Below, one piece after another: positions 53,301 to 60,304 of a DNA stretch of 64,000 nt (position 1 is its first letter; each line of letters begins with the position of its first letter). The position numbers and the translations under genes were made by a program. Below the pieces are notes generated by a model, which did not search any database, had not been told where the DNA came from, and saw nothing but the letters and a program-made list of their open reading frames with translations. Where the stretch lies: assembly GCA_002298145.1 (NCBI GenBank), contig DBMP01000013.1, positions 248,001 to 312,000 on the forward strand, read 5' to 3'. The DNA is from Spartobacteria bacterium UBA695 (GTDB lineage: Bacteria; Verrucomicrobiota; Verrucomicrobiia; Chthoniobacterales; Chthoniobacteraceae).

Positions 53301-53370
53301 GCTGCGCATAGAGGGGTGAGGCTAGCGAACCGACAATTGCGAAAGAGAGAAACAAAGGGATGCACTTCAT
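50329..53370 (-). CDS. Autotransporter with DUF3494 (ice-binding-like) N-terminal domain
   Basis: 1013 residues from the ATG at 53370. A signal peptide (CIPLFLSFAIVGSLASPLYA) is followed by a complete DUF3494/IBP_1 domain (about 23-225), with AAESFGVLGGSTVTNTGFTT, VNGNVGVSPG-like strands, NLGGLTLTPGVYFFASSADL and VFQIGSTL. Autotransporter-associated beta repeats come next (GLTKSGTSKLTLTATEAYTG, LVQSGAGVTILTGANTYTGA). The last 270 residues form a type V barrel ending in VNAGVRIAF with terminal Phe. The protein should export itself to the outer membrane. DUF3494 binds ice in some organisms but may serve adhesion elsewhere. Confidence 0.9.
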   Translation of the reverse strand: MKCIPLFLSFAIVGSLASPLYAQLGAAESFGVLGGSTVTNTGFTTVSGNVGVSPGSAITGFPPGTVINGAIHSADALAAQAQIDTLTAYNNFAAMQMTENLTGQNLGGLTLTPGVYFFASSADLTGTLFLNTLGNPNAAFVFQIGSTLTTANVSSIIILGGILDSNIYWQIGTSASLGSGSAFVGTILAQQSITLATGASITNGRALAINGAVTLDTNNITSPAAGSFWKGSVNNLWSSTNWSTDTTGADNVNLPPTGANVVFSVTGTTPANQNTVLDYDANIASLTVNDSNPVSISGNHTLTISGTTSPRGITINPGAGFTNIATNVVLSGSSQTITVNNAAGLLISGAIGGSIGLTKSGTSKLTLTATEAYTGPTLITSGTLQVGDGATAGSSIASSSGVTVQGATGNPTLAINLANGEAFTSNVVDNGLVTTIASGTNIVSGVISGTGALVQSGAGVTILTGANTYTGATEVTNGTLQVNGSIASNVLVTAGMLNGTGTVYANVTAAGGEVRAGNAINPGGTLTVSGNYAQGGNAVYVSTLVGPNASNLLSVGGQVQLGGTLIVSYANGFQAIRGQSFTIITSGAGVIGQFSNFIDLQPTGTLLTLQPIYLANSVLLEFVQGSFQDLPGLTPNQAAVASALDRLASDRPNSRLIAALDNEQLSRLPGIYNAISPVDFAAIFDVGFATAQLEAGNIERRLESIRDNVPSDTHGAYDLGAKDGKHFIDKNGHDLADETCDRRWGFYAAGMGEWMDVDNTWNATGSDMTTGGGNVGVDYRLSDHLVIGLTAGYANTTTDGFGVGRINIDSANANAYASLFGNGFFLNGMVGGSYSSYDTTRESYGGHAYGTTEGTGYTGLIGTGYEYRACGWTVGPIASAQYTSIDLNSFTEHGSLAALHINDQGESSLQSRVGARASYAWRLCNIAVTPEVRAQWQHQFQSTAHGIGSNFAEDPAAGFTVWGPEIGRDSLLLDVGTSVRLGERTTLFAYYTLNAFAKNYSSQAVNAGVRIAF

Positions 53371-53807
53371 GAGTATCGTCTTGGTTTGGTAATGAGTTTG
53401 ATGGATTGGCCGCTTCAATCACCTAAGCTACCGTGTTGTATGAGCCCTTATTCGTTTTTGAGCCGATAACACGCGTAAAGCGGGGAACAAATCCAACAGG
53501 TGCGGGATAAGCTGCTATGCCCGGCGGCTTTTCCTCTGAACGAACTGGGGGGCTGTTTCTAGCCGGAATGTAGTAAAGGGCGAGGCCAGGCGGTGCTTAC
53601 GGGCCCGAGCGTCTCCGCCCAGGCCGTTTTTACAGCGGCCACCGGGACGCCGATCTTCCGCCTTTTGAAGCGCCTGCAACCTCTTCCGCTTCGTAGCCTT
53701 GCTGGGAAACCCGTTTTTCTGCGCTTTTTTCTTGCCGAAGCCATCGTTTTCGATGAGGCTCTTGGACCTTTCTCGCGGGGAAAGCCGCGTGAAATTTGAA
53801 GAAAAGT
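53371..53807. other. Gene-free stretch between the autotransporter and tRNA-Ala
   Basis: 437 bp without a supported gene. A minus-strand frame at 53559-53744 would encode a 61-residue Lys/Arg-rich peptide but has no Shine-Dalgarno or known motif. No repeat was seen. Confidence 0.5.
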
Positions 53808-53883
53808 GGGGGTTTAGCTCAGTTGGTAGAGCGTCTCGTTCGCAATGAGAAGGTCAGGGGTTCGAATCCCCTAACCTCCACCA
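53808..53883 (+). tRNA. tRNA-Ala (anticodon CGC)
   Basis: Acceptor GGGGGTT / AACCTCC (one G-U), D-arm TAGCTCAGTTGGTAGAGC, anticodon stem TCTCG / TGAGA with loop TTCGCAA (CGC), T-arm AGGGGTTCGAATCCCCT, CCA encoded. Its 3' end is one copy of a 19-bp direct repeat. Confidence 0.97.
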
Positions 53884-53886
53884 CTT
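53868..53886 (+). repeat. Direct repeat (attL-like), tRNA-Ala 3' end
   Basis: CCCCTAACCTCCACCACTT, identical over 19 bp to 54805-54823. It covers the tRNA T-arm end, acceptor strand and CCA, the usual attachment core of tRNA-targeting elements. Confidence 0.85.
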
Positions 53887-54037
53887 TGTAGCAAGTTATT
53901 GAAAATCAGGGGTAATTCGCCGTATGCACCAAAACCCTGCTACAAGTCCCATCGAAAAAGTGTCCGGCCCCCCTCTTCACTGTAGAAGGCGCACGCTATA
54001 TTCCTGCATATAGCAAGAAGAACACCCGATTTTAGTA

Positions 54038-54661
54038 ATGAACCTCAAACGCTTCATTTATCTCGATTCTCCGGGCATCGCTTCGCTCTATTCTCAACTT
54101 CGGGGAGAAGATGTTGTTGAGACGATGATGAATATGGAAAGCAGTCGCTCGTCCCGTTGGAACCTCGCATTGAAAGCCTTTTTAGGTGTGTCTCAAGAGG
54201 CCTCTTCGAGAGCCAAAGAAGGAGTTACAAAAAAAGTGATTCTACGGCCCGAGAACATGGTCAGGGAAATTGTGTCTAGCCTGCGAGCAGTAGGTAAGTT
54301 GCGTTGTTCCATAGGCGACGCCATTGCGTGCTTACGAACCACGCAAGAGCCGGAATGGTTTGAGACACGGCACCCATTTTCCATGCCGCTCCGAATCGAA
54401 GAGTGCAACGAGATGAAGACGGTGGTGTTTTTTTCCGGCTTTACACCTTTTGGAACACCTGTTGCGGGTACGGAACAGGTTAAGATGTCGGCAAGCCTTA
54501 ACCATTTTCCGGCGGCCTACGGTGGTTATCTTGGCGTGAGTGGTCACGATGCCATGTTTTTTCGGTCGCTAAATGGCGAGGCGTATTCTTATTTGGTTTT
54601 TGGCTCTCTCTTTCGTTCTGGGGAGGGACTCCAAATCAAGCCGTACGCCATTAGTCTCTAG
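54038..54661 (+). CDS. Cargo protein of the tRNA-Ala insertion, function unknown
   Basis: 207 residues, no signal peptide. The opening LKRFIYLDSPGIASLYSQL resembles the N-terminus of DUF6414-type proteins ('IYLD... LYSQ'), but the match is by eye and the protein is shorter. The C-terminal part has AYSYLVFGSLFRSGEGLQIK. It is the only gene between two copies of the 19-bp repeat. Composition is lower in GC than nearby genes (30 of 60 in one sampled line). A defence or satellite cargo role is possible but unproven. Confidence 0.55.
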   Translation: MNLKRFIYLDSPGIASLYSQLRGEDVVETMMNMESSRSSRWNLALKAFLGVSQEASSRAKEGVTKKVILRPENMVREIVSSLRAVGKLRCSIGDAIACLRTTQEPEWFETRHPFSMPLRIEECNEMKTVVFFSGFTPFGTPVAGTEQVKMSASLNHFPAAYGGYLGVSGHDAMFFRSLNGEAYSYLVFGSLFRSGEGLQIKPYAISL

Positions 54662-54804
54662 GACTGCGCCTCTCTTCCCAATTACATGAAGGGATGGATT
54701 CATTGACGAGACGAACAGACTTGCTACAAAAACCTGTAACAAAACACGAACTGCGTAGAATAAATAAGTTGTTGCTTCCAAATGACTTGAGAAGGTTGGT
54801 TGGG

Positions 54805-54823
54805 CCCCTAACCTCCACCACTT
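54805..54823 (+). repeat. Direct repeat (attR-like)
   Basis: Second copy of CCCCTAACCTCCACCACTT, 57 bp before the 3' end of the AraC gene. With the copy at 53868 it brackets 918 bp of inserted DNA. Confidence 0.85.
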
Positions 54824-54879
54824 CAACATCGCTCGTTGAAGTTCAGGAGATGCCATTTGCGGAGCCTCCTGCGGCATGG

Positions 54880-55770
54880 CTATGCCGGATGCGTCTTTTG
54901 GAATGTCCGGGGCGACTCCCCTTTGAGCCGCCGGAACCATGCCGAAAAGTGCGACAATGAACGAAACCCGAGCAGGCTCGCCACTTCCTTGACAGAGTGC
55001 CGATGCAGTTGCAAAAGCGCGGCGGCTTTTTCCATTTGCCGCTGCTCCCGGTAGCGCCGGGGCGAGATCCCCCAATCACGCAAAAAAAGGCGGTTGAGCT
55101 GGCTGACGCTCAATCCCACGGCGTGCGCCAGCGCGCTCTCGGATAACGCGGAGTGCAACGGCTGGTCATCCAGGAGCCGCGCCGCGCGGATCGTGCGCGG
55201 GTCCGCCTCAGTCCCGCTCGAAGGCTGGAACCCCTCCACTCGCATCATCGCCACGTAGGCAGAGAGCCAGTCCTCAAAGGCCCTGCGGATGGCGAAATAA
55301 CGCTCCACAGTCGCCTTGCCCTCGGCCAATAGATAGAACCCCTTGTGGCCCACCACGCGCTCCACACTCCTCACCAGCGCCGTAGCCGCACGCTCCAAGC
55401 GCCGCTGCTGCCCCGAGGCGGGCAGTAAGAGAATGCCGCGATCCGCAAAAAGCGGCTGTCCAGACGGCCACTCGGCAAAAAAGGCCAGGGAGAGCACCAC
55501 CGAGCCGGGCTGGAACCGCTGCCAGCCGTCCGCCGACCCCGGAAATACCCACGCCCCTTCGCCCGCCTCCACCGACGCCCCGCGCGAAGTCACCGTCAGC
55601 CCCCCTTTGCGCATCCACCAGGCGCGGATACCATGCCTGGCCTGGTACGGGGCATCCAGATACTCCGGCTCCACCTCCCGCTGCGAGGCCCAGACCAACC
55701 CAGTGCGCACGTACAGCCAATCCGCAATGGAAACGACGGGAGACTCCGCGTCTGGGGGTGGGAGAGGCAT
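54880..55770 (-). CDS. AraC-family transcriptional regulator
   Basis: 296 residues from the ATG at 55770. The N-terminal cupin-like part (about 25-150) has GGLTVTSRGASVEAGEGAWV and ILLLPASGQQ. The C-terminal double HTH includes ALAHAVGLSVSQLNRLFLRD, GISPRRYREQRQMEKAAALL and SVKEVASLLGFRSLSHFSAW. It is divergent from the FAD oxidoreductase with only 95 bp between, and likely controls it. Confidence 0.9.
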   Translation of the reverse strand: MPLPPPDAESPVVSIADWLYVRTGLVWASQREVEPEYLDAPYQARHGIRAWWMRKGGLTVTSRGASVEAGEGAWVFPGSADGWQRFQPGSVVLSLAFFAEWPSGQPLFADRGILLLPASGQQRRLERAATALVRSVERVVGHKGFYLLAEGKATVERYFAIRRAFEDWLSAYVAMMRVEGFQPSSGTEADPRTIRAARLLDDQPLHSALSESALAHAVGLSVSQLNRLFLRDWGISPRRYREQRQMEKAAALLQLHRHSVKEVASLLGFRSLSHFSAWFRRLKGESPRTFQKTHPA

Positions 55771-55865
55771 GCGCAAAATCTATAACTTTTTGGCGAAATT
55801 GCAGCAACACTAATGATGGAGGAGTCCCCGCTCCCGAGGCAGCATCGAGTCCTCTTCTCGCACCC

Positions 55866-57233
55866 ATGAACACCTGTACGAATACCTATACTCTCTCCCG
55901 CAGCATTCCGCTCTCCGATCCATGGGATGTCATCATCGTCGGCGGCGGCCCCGCGGGCTGCGCCGCAGCAATCGCCTCGGCTAGGGAGGGGGCTAAAACC
56001 TTGCTCGTAGAGTCTAGCGGCGTGCTGGGCGGCTGCGGCACCGGCTCGCTGGTGCCCGCCTGGTGCCCCTTCTCCGACAAAGAAAAAATCATCTACCGGG
56101 GCCTCGCGCTCAAGGTCTTTGAAGCCAGCAAAGCCGGGCTACCCCATGTGCAGCCGCAAGACGTGGACTGGGTGCCTATCGACGCCGAACAGCTCAAGCG
56201 CGTGTACGACGAAATGGTCACCGCCTCGGGGGCTCACCTCTTGTTTCACACCGTCCTGTCGGGCGTCGACCGGGATGACCAGGGCCGCGTCCAGGCGCTT
56301 ATCGTCAGCAACAAAAACGGCCTCTCCGCCCTGCGCGCCAGCGTCTACATCGACGGCACCGGCGACGCCGACCTGGCGGCCTGGGCTGGCGTTCCGTTCC
56401 AGAAAGGGGATTCTCAGGGCGATCTGATGCCCGCCACACATTGCTTCCTCCTTACCAACGTCGACGAATACGCCTACCGCAATATCTACGGCAACGGCGG
56501 CCGCCTCCACGGAAACAACCCGGAAAGCCCGATCTACCGCATCGTCGAATCTGGAAAATACCCACTCATACGCGATGCCCACATGTGCAATAACCTGGTG
56601 GGGCCGGGAACCGTCGGCTTCAACGCAGGCCACCTCTGGGGCGTGGATAGCACCGACCCGGAAAGCGTCAGCCGGGCATTGGTCCAGGGCCGCAAGCTCG
56701 CCAAGCAAATCCGCGACGCCCTGGCGGAATATTGCCCGGAAGCCTTCGGCACCTCCTTCCTCTGCAACACCGCCTCGCTCGTCGGCATCCGCGAAAGCCG
56801 CCGCATCGAAGGGGACTACACCCTTACCCTTGACGACTACGTGAACCGCCGCAGCTTCCCCGACGAGATCGCCCGCAACTGTTACTTCATCGACATCCAC
56901 CACAACGCCGAAGAATCGAGCAAGAATGTCGCGGAGCGCAGTGAGGGCTTGGACCAGACCGTCCGCTACAAAGCGGGCGAATCCCACGGCATCCCCTACC
57001 GCTGCCTGCTCCCCAAGGGGCTCCAAAACGTACTGGTTGCCGGGCGCTCGATCTCCTGCGAGCGCGTCGTGCAAGGCAGCGTGCGGGTCATGCCCGTCTG
57101 CCTCGCCATGGGAGAGGCGGCTGGCATCGCCGCAGCCCACGCCGCGCAATCCCACCACGGCGACGTGCGGGCCATCAGCACCGCGCAACTGCGCCACCGG
57201 CTTCAGGAAGAAGGCGCGTATCTGCCCGAGTGA
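55866..57233 (+). CDS. FAD-dependent oxidoreductase (FAD_oxidored family)
   Basis: 455 residues from the ATG at 55866. An N-terminal Rossmann motif WDVIIVGGGPAGCAAAIASA is followed by the acidic strand end LLVESSGVLGGCGTGSLVP with a GG-CG-T pattern typical of this family. VYIDGTGDADLAAWAG is the second FAD motif, and VLVAGRSISCERVVQGSVRV with CLAMGEAAGIAAAHA closes the fold. Such enzymes are common in Verrucomicrobiota and Planctomycetota sugar loci; their substrates are mostly unknown. No signal peptide. Confidence 0.85.
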   Translation: MNTCTNTYTLSRSIPLSDPWDVIIVGGGPAGCAAAIASAREGAKTLLVESSGVLGGCGTGSLVPAWCPFSDKEKIIYRGLALKVFEASKAGLPHVQPQDVDWVPIDAEQLKRVYDEMVTASGAHLLFHTVLSGVDRDDQGRVQALIVSNKNGLSALRASVYIDGTGDADLAAWAGVPFQKGDSQGDLMPATHCFLLTNVDEYAYRNIYGNGGRLHGNNPESPIYRIVESGKYPLIRDAHMCNNLVGPGTVGFNAGHLWGVDSTDPESVSRALVQGRKLAKQIRDALAEYCPEAFGTSFLCNTASLVGIRESRRIEGDYTLTLDDYVNRRSFPDEIARNCYFIDIHHNAEESSKNVAERSEGLDQTVRYKAGESHGIPYRCLLPKGLQNVLVAGRSISCERVVQGSVRVMPVCLAMGEAAGIAAAHAAQSHHGDVRAISTAQLRHRLQEEGAYLPE

Positions 57234-57452
57234 ACGCCCCGCTTGATTCCCACCGGGCAATCCTCGTAGCCAGACACGCATGGAATGAACCCGGCCCCAG
57301 GCATAATTCAGAGTGAACGGGTAGCGGGGAGGGGAGGGAAACGAGCAAATTGATCAGTAGGCGCAGATTTTTATAAAAAAATTCTTGAAACCGGCAGGCT
57401 GAAATAGCATTGTCTCACTCCCTTCCACGGCCACCATGGCCGAAAGGCAAAC

Positions 57453-57526
57453 GCGCTCGTAGCTCAATTGGATAGAGCATCTGACTACGAATCAGAAGGT
57501 TTCAGGTTCGACTCCTGACGGGCGCA
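57453..57526 (+). tRNA. tRNA-Arg (anticodon ACG)
   Basis: Acceptor GCGCTCG / CGGGCGC (one G-U), D-arm TAGCTCAATTGGATAGAGCA, anticodon stem TCTGA / TCAGA with loop CTACGAA (ACG), T-arm TCAGGTTCGACTCCTGA. CCA not encoded. An integrase gene follows 82 bp later. Confidence 0.97.
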
Positions 57527-57607
57527 GTTCTTCTCGCTGAGGAACTTACAGAAGACCTGTTCCTCTCCTTCTTGACGAGTAAGGCACGCCATGAGACACA
57601 TATTCTC

Positions 57608-58828
57608 ATGAGCGCGAAAAAATCGTTCGCGGTTTACGAAAAACGGCATGCCAGCGGCAATGTCGGCTACCGTGTCGATCTCGGGTTGGTGAACGGTAAA
57701 AGGAAGTTCAAATCCTTTGATTCCCGGGAGAAAGCAGAGACTTTCAGCAAGAAATGCCAAAAGCTGGAGGTTCAGAAGAACCCGAACCTTTTGGTTGACC
57801 TGGATGAGGTTACCCGCCACGAGGTTCTTGCCGCTCTGGCTCGCTTGAAGGAATACCGCGCCTCGATTACCGATGCTGTTGACTTTTATCTGAAGCACGC
57901 CCGCCCAGCAAAGGCTGATGCCACCATTCAGCAGATCATGGACCTCTTTGAGGAGACCAAGAAGAAGGCTGGGCTTTCCTCCAAATACATCACAACGGCC
58001 AAGCAGAGCTTCTTTATCCCCTTCCGCGTCCAGTTCAAAAACTGCTTGGTCACGGATGTCACAGCCGATGCCTGCGAAAAGTACATCTACAAGCACAAGG
58101 AGTGGGGGACCACCACCCGGGCTACCCACATTCGCCACCTAAACGTGCTGTTCAATTTTGCGATCTCCAAGGGATACGCAACCATGAACCCGATGGAGAG
58201 CATCCAGCGTCCCAAGAAACCCGCCAGTAACTCGGGCGAAAAGGTGCTCTCTGTTGATCAAGTCATCCAACTGCTCCAGTACGCCTATAAAAACGACTAC
58301 AAGCCGGAGTGCGCCTCGCTGGTGCTGGTTCTCTTCTGTGGGGTGCGGGTGGACGAGGTGGACCGCCTAACGTGGGAGAAGATCAAACTCGACGAAGAGA
58401 AGCCGGTGGTTGTGCTGGACAACACCAAAGCCAATCGGCGGCGCGTTAATCCGATTCCGGCCAATGCCGTTGCATGGCTTGAAGAACTCCGTGGCACGGG
58501 GCGAGTAACTCCCGCCAACTACGAGGGGCGGATGCGCTACTTGCGGAAGGTTTCAAAGGCCGGATGCAAGCAGAACTCCGCACGCATCAGCTTTTGCAGC
58601 TATCACGTCGCCATGTGGGAAGACCCTGCCAAGACCTCGCTGCTTCTCGGGCATCAGAACCCCGCTCTTCTTTGGAATACCTACCGCGCGCTTGTTTCCA
58701 AAAAGGAGGCGGAGCGGTATTGGTCAATCACGCCTACCTACGATGGCACGGGGGAGATCCAGACTGTTATAACCCAGGCGGAGGCGAGGAAAGCTCGCGG
58801 CAAAAGGTTGGCGGCGGCGGTTGGGTAA
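57608..58828 (+). CDS. Tyrosine recombinase (integrase)
   Basis: 406 residues; the ATG at 57608 is preferred over TTG at 57572. A SAM-like core-binding domain (about 110-210, TIQQIMDLFEETKKKAGLSS) precedes the catalytic domain. LVLVLFCGVRVDEVDRLTWE has the first Arg. NSARISFCSYHVAMWEDPAK corresponds to box II but has Ile where most enzymes have His (R-H-S becomes R-I-S). LLLGHQNPALLWNTYRALV has the GH pair and the nucleophile Tyr. It inserts the element into tRNA-Arg. Confidence 0.92.
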   Translation: MSAKKSFAVYEKRHASGNVGYRVDLGLVNGKRKFKSFDSREKAETFSKKCQKLEVQKNPNLLVDLDEVTRHEVLAALARLKEYRASITDAVDFYLKHARPAKADATIQQIMDLFEETKKKAGLSSKYITTAKQSFFIPFRVQFKNCLVTDVTADACEKYIYKHKEWGTTTRATHIRHLNVLFNFAISKGYATMNPMESIQRPKKPASNSGEKVLSVDQVIQLLQYAYKNDYKPECASLVLVLFCGVRVDEVDRLTWEKIKLDEEKPVVVLDNTKANRRRVNPIPANAVAWLEELRGTGRVTPANYEGRMRYLRKVSKAGCKQNSARISFCSYHVAMWEDPAKTSLLLGHQNPALLWNTYRALVSKKEAERYWSITPTYDGTGEIQTVITQAEARKARGKRLAAAVG

Positions 58829-58965
58829 AAGACGTTCGTCCAATTCAGATCGTGGCGCCGTATTAACTGATAGAGAGCCCGATGAGTCGATCAGGAAAAC
58901 CTTGACGCCATCCAAGGCCCTCTCTCCCGCAGCCGGTGAACCAAGTGGCTGTATTGACTAAAAAC

Positions 58966-59403
58966 ATGCCCACCGCAAAAGAAACCTTCCTCAAGGCGAA
59001 GGAAGCCGCCCGTAAAGAGCAGTTCGTTGAAATCACTGACAACCGCGTACAGTTGCTCACCAACCTGAAAGAGCTCGATGATAAGGACGTCGTCGGCTCC
59101 TATCGGCATACACTGGAACGGCTTGTGAGAGATGCTGGTTCGGACGGCATCAGCTTGGCGCTCGTCAAGCAGGTGCTCCCTGATCCTGTCATCCTCCAGC
59201 AGGCGCGGAATGAAATCGGTACCGGCTCCTATGTGGTCGGGAAAGGCACCCTCGGTGAAAAAGAGGTTGAGGGTGAAAAGTTGATTGTTGAGGGTAAAGG
59301 TCAATTTAAAGGTAACACCTTAACCTTTTACCCCGGCGAGAAGATGAAGTTGGAGTCTCCGGTTAATAACAACCCGGACACTAAGGTCGAGGCCGAAGGT
59401 TAG
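58966..59403 (+). CDS. Hypothetical protein of the integrative element
   Basis: 145 residues from the ATG at 58966; a GTG at 58936 would add ten. The N-terminal half is charged and helical (AKETFLKAKEAARKEQFVEI), and the C-terminal half has repeated Gly-Lys-Glu stretches (GKGTLGEKEVEGEKLIVEGK). No known family. Located between the integrase and the repressor. Confidence 0.6.
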   Translation: MPTAKETFLKAKEAARKEQFVEITDNRVQLLTNLKELDDKDVVGSYRHTLERLVRDAGSDGISLALVKQVLPDPVILQQARNEIGTGSYVVGKGTLGEKEVEGEKLIVEGKGQFKGNTLTFYPGEKMKLESPVNNNPDTKVEAEG

Positions 59404-59735
59404 GCAAAAAAGGGGCCATAAGGGGTAAAGACCCCAACCTCTATTCTAGTTGGGGTACCTGGTACTACTTGACCGGGTACCCCATTTTTATTCCCTTTTT
59501 GGCGTCTCGACACGGACTCATACCCACGGCAACAAAATCGCAGGACCGGCCCTAGCTCATAAACCTCAGTTCGCCCATGATGAATCATATTTGACCTCTT
59601 GCCTTTGCTCTTCTCCTGTTTGCCAGTTCACTCTTCTCATCGGCCATGGACCTAGGGGCTTATCGACATGGCCGTATTTTAGCGACCCTGTGGTGAAATT
59701 TTCATCATAGGGTCAACTTTTGCGCACTTATTAGC
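59404..59735. other. Noncoding stretch with terminator before the XRE gene
   Basis: About 330 bp. It holds a terminator near 59451 and otherwise no supported gene; the XRE promoter follows at once. Confidence 0.6.
59451..59489 (+). terminator. Intrinsic terminator
   Basis: Perfect 9-bp stem TGGGGTACC / GGTACCCCA with a 16-nt loop and a TTTTT tail, 48 bp after the 145-residue gene. Confidence 0.85.
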
Positions 59736-59764
59736 TTGCGTTATTTGTACATACGCAATATACT
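59736..59764 (+). promoter_or_regulatory. XRE-gene promoter with overlapping operator
   Basis: TTGCGT (-35), 17 bp, TATACT (-10). An inverted repeat TTGCGT (59736-59741) / ACGCAA (59753-59758) covers the -35 and spacer. The expected transcript start is about 6 nt before the ATG and there is no Shine-Dalgarno, so the mRNA would be near-leaderless, as in some phage repressors. Confidence 0.55.
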
Positions 59765-59776
59765 AGTCTTATTCGT

Positions 59777-60187
59777 ATGACAGTTTGCTTTGCAGTTAAA
59801 TTAACTAGCTTGAGGGTGGGTGCCGGATTGACCAATATCCAATTGGCCGAACGCGCCGATGTCCCATGCTCGTTAATTGCTGGTCTGCAAAGTGGAAAGC
59901 GTAGGATTGGTGAGCTTCAGGCGCGACGTATCGGACTGGCATTGGGACTTCATGGCACTCAGTTTGAGGACTTCATCTTTGAAGCCATTAACCAGTGCTC
60001 CGAGAAGGTGCTCTTTGAATCGCGCCACTATCCCGCCGAGGTGTTGAATGCATGGGCCAAGGTACTGAGAGGAGCCGGAATAATGCCGGAACAGGTGCGC
60101 TGTGCTAAACTCACCGGCAATGAAGTGACGCTCGCTTTGGTCAATGGCACAAAAGTCAAACTGGAGGCAAAACTTGAAGTCGTATGA
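59777..60187 (+). CDS. XRE-family (Cro/CI-type) repressor
   Basis: 136 residues. The N-terminal HTH (about 8-62) reads LTSLRVGAGLTNIQLAERAD, then VPCSLIAGLQSGKRRIGELQ, in the usual Cro/CI layout. The C-terminal 70 residues have no known domain and no Ser-Lys protease dyad was seen, so it is not a clear LexA/CI self-cleaving type. It likely controls the element, including its own promoter. Confidence 0.8.
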   Translation: MTVCFAVKLTSLRVGAGLTNIQLAERADVPCSLIAGLQSGKRRIGELQARRIGLALGLHGTQFEDFIFEAINQCSEKVLFESRHYPAEVLNAWAKVLRGAGIMPEQVRCAKLTGNEVTLALVNGTKVKLEAKLEVV

Positions 60188-60254
60188 GCAACATTTTTTT
60201 ACGTGAACGGTCTATCACTGATGGCATGAACACGAAGCAAAAACAAAGAAAAGA

Positions 60255-60284
60255 GCCCGCCAACGGAGTTAATCATTGGCGGGC
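60255..60284 (-). terminator. Hairpin with T-rich tail on the minus strand
   Basis: Perfect 9-bp stem GCCCGCCAA / TTGGCGGGC with a 12-nt loop. On the minus strand it is followed by TCTTTTCTTTGTTT. No minus-strand gene ends here, so it may stop antisense transcription or act in the leader of the primase mRNA. Confidence 0.55.
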
Positions 60285-60304
60285 AGAAACTAGTATCGAA
60301 CTAT

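Larger units (their letters stand above)
53868..54823 (+). mobile_element. Minimal integrated element at tRNA-Ala
   Basis: About 0.94 kb bounded by perfect 19-bp repeats, one of which restores the tRNA end. It contains one gene and no integrase. Either a remnant whose integrase was deleted or a satellite mobilised in trans; the intact repeats favour recent insertion or conservation. Confidence 0.75.

Noticed and set aside
53559..53744. 61-codon Lys/Arg-rich minus-strand frame
   Set aside because: No Shine-Dalgarno or recognisable family; basic composition may arise by chance.
56139..57281. Minus-strand frame of 380 codons opposite the FAD oxidoreductase
   Set aside because: Shadow frame; no start signal or motif.
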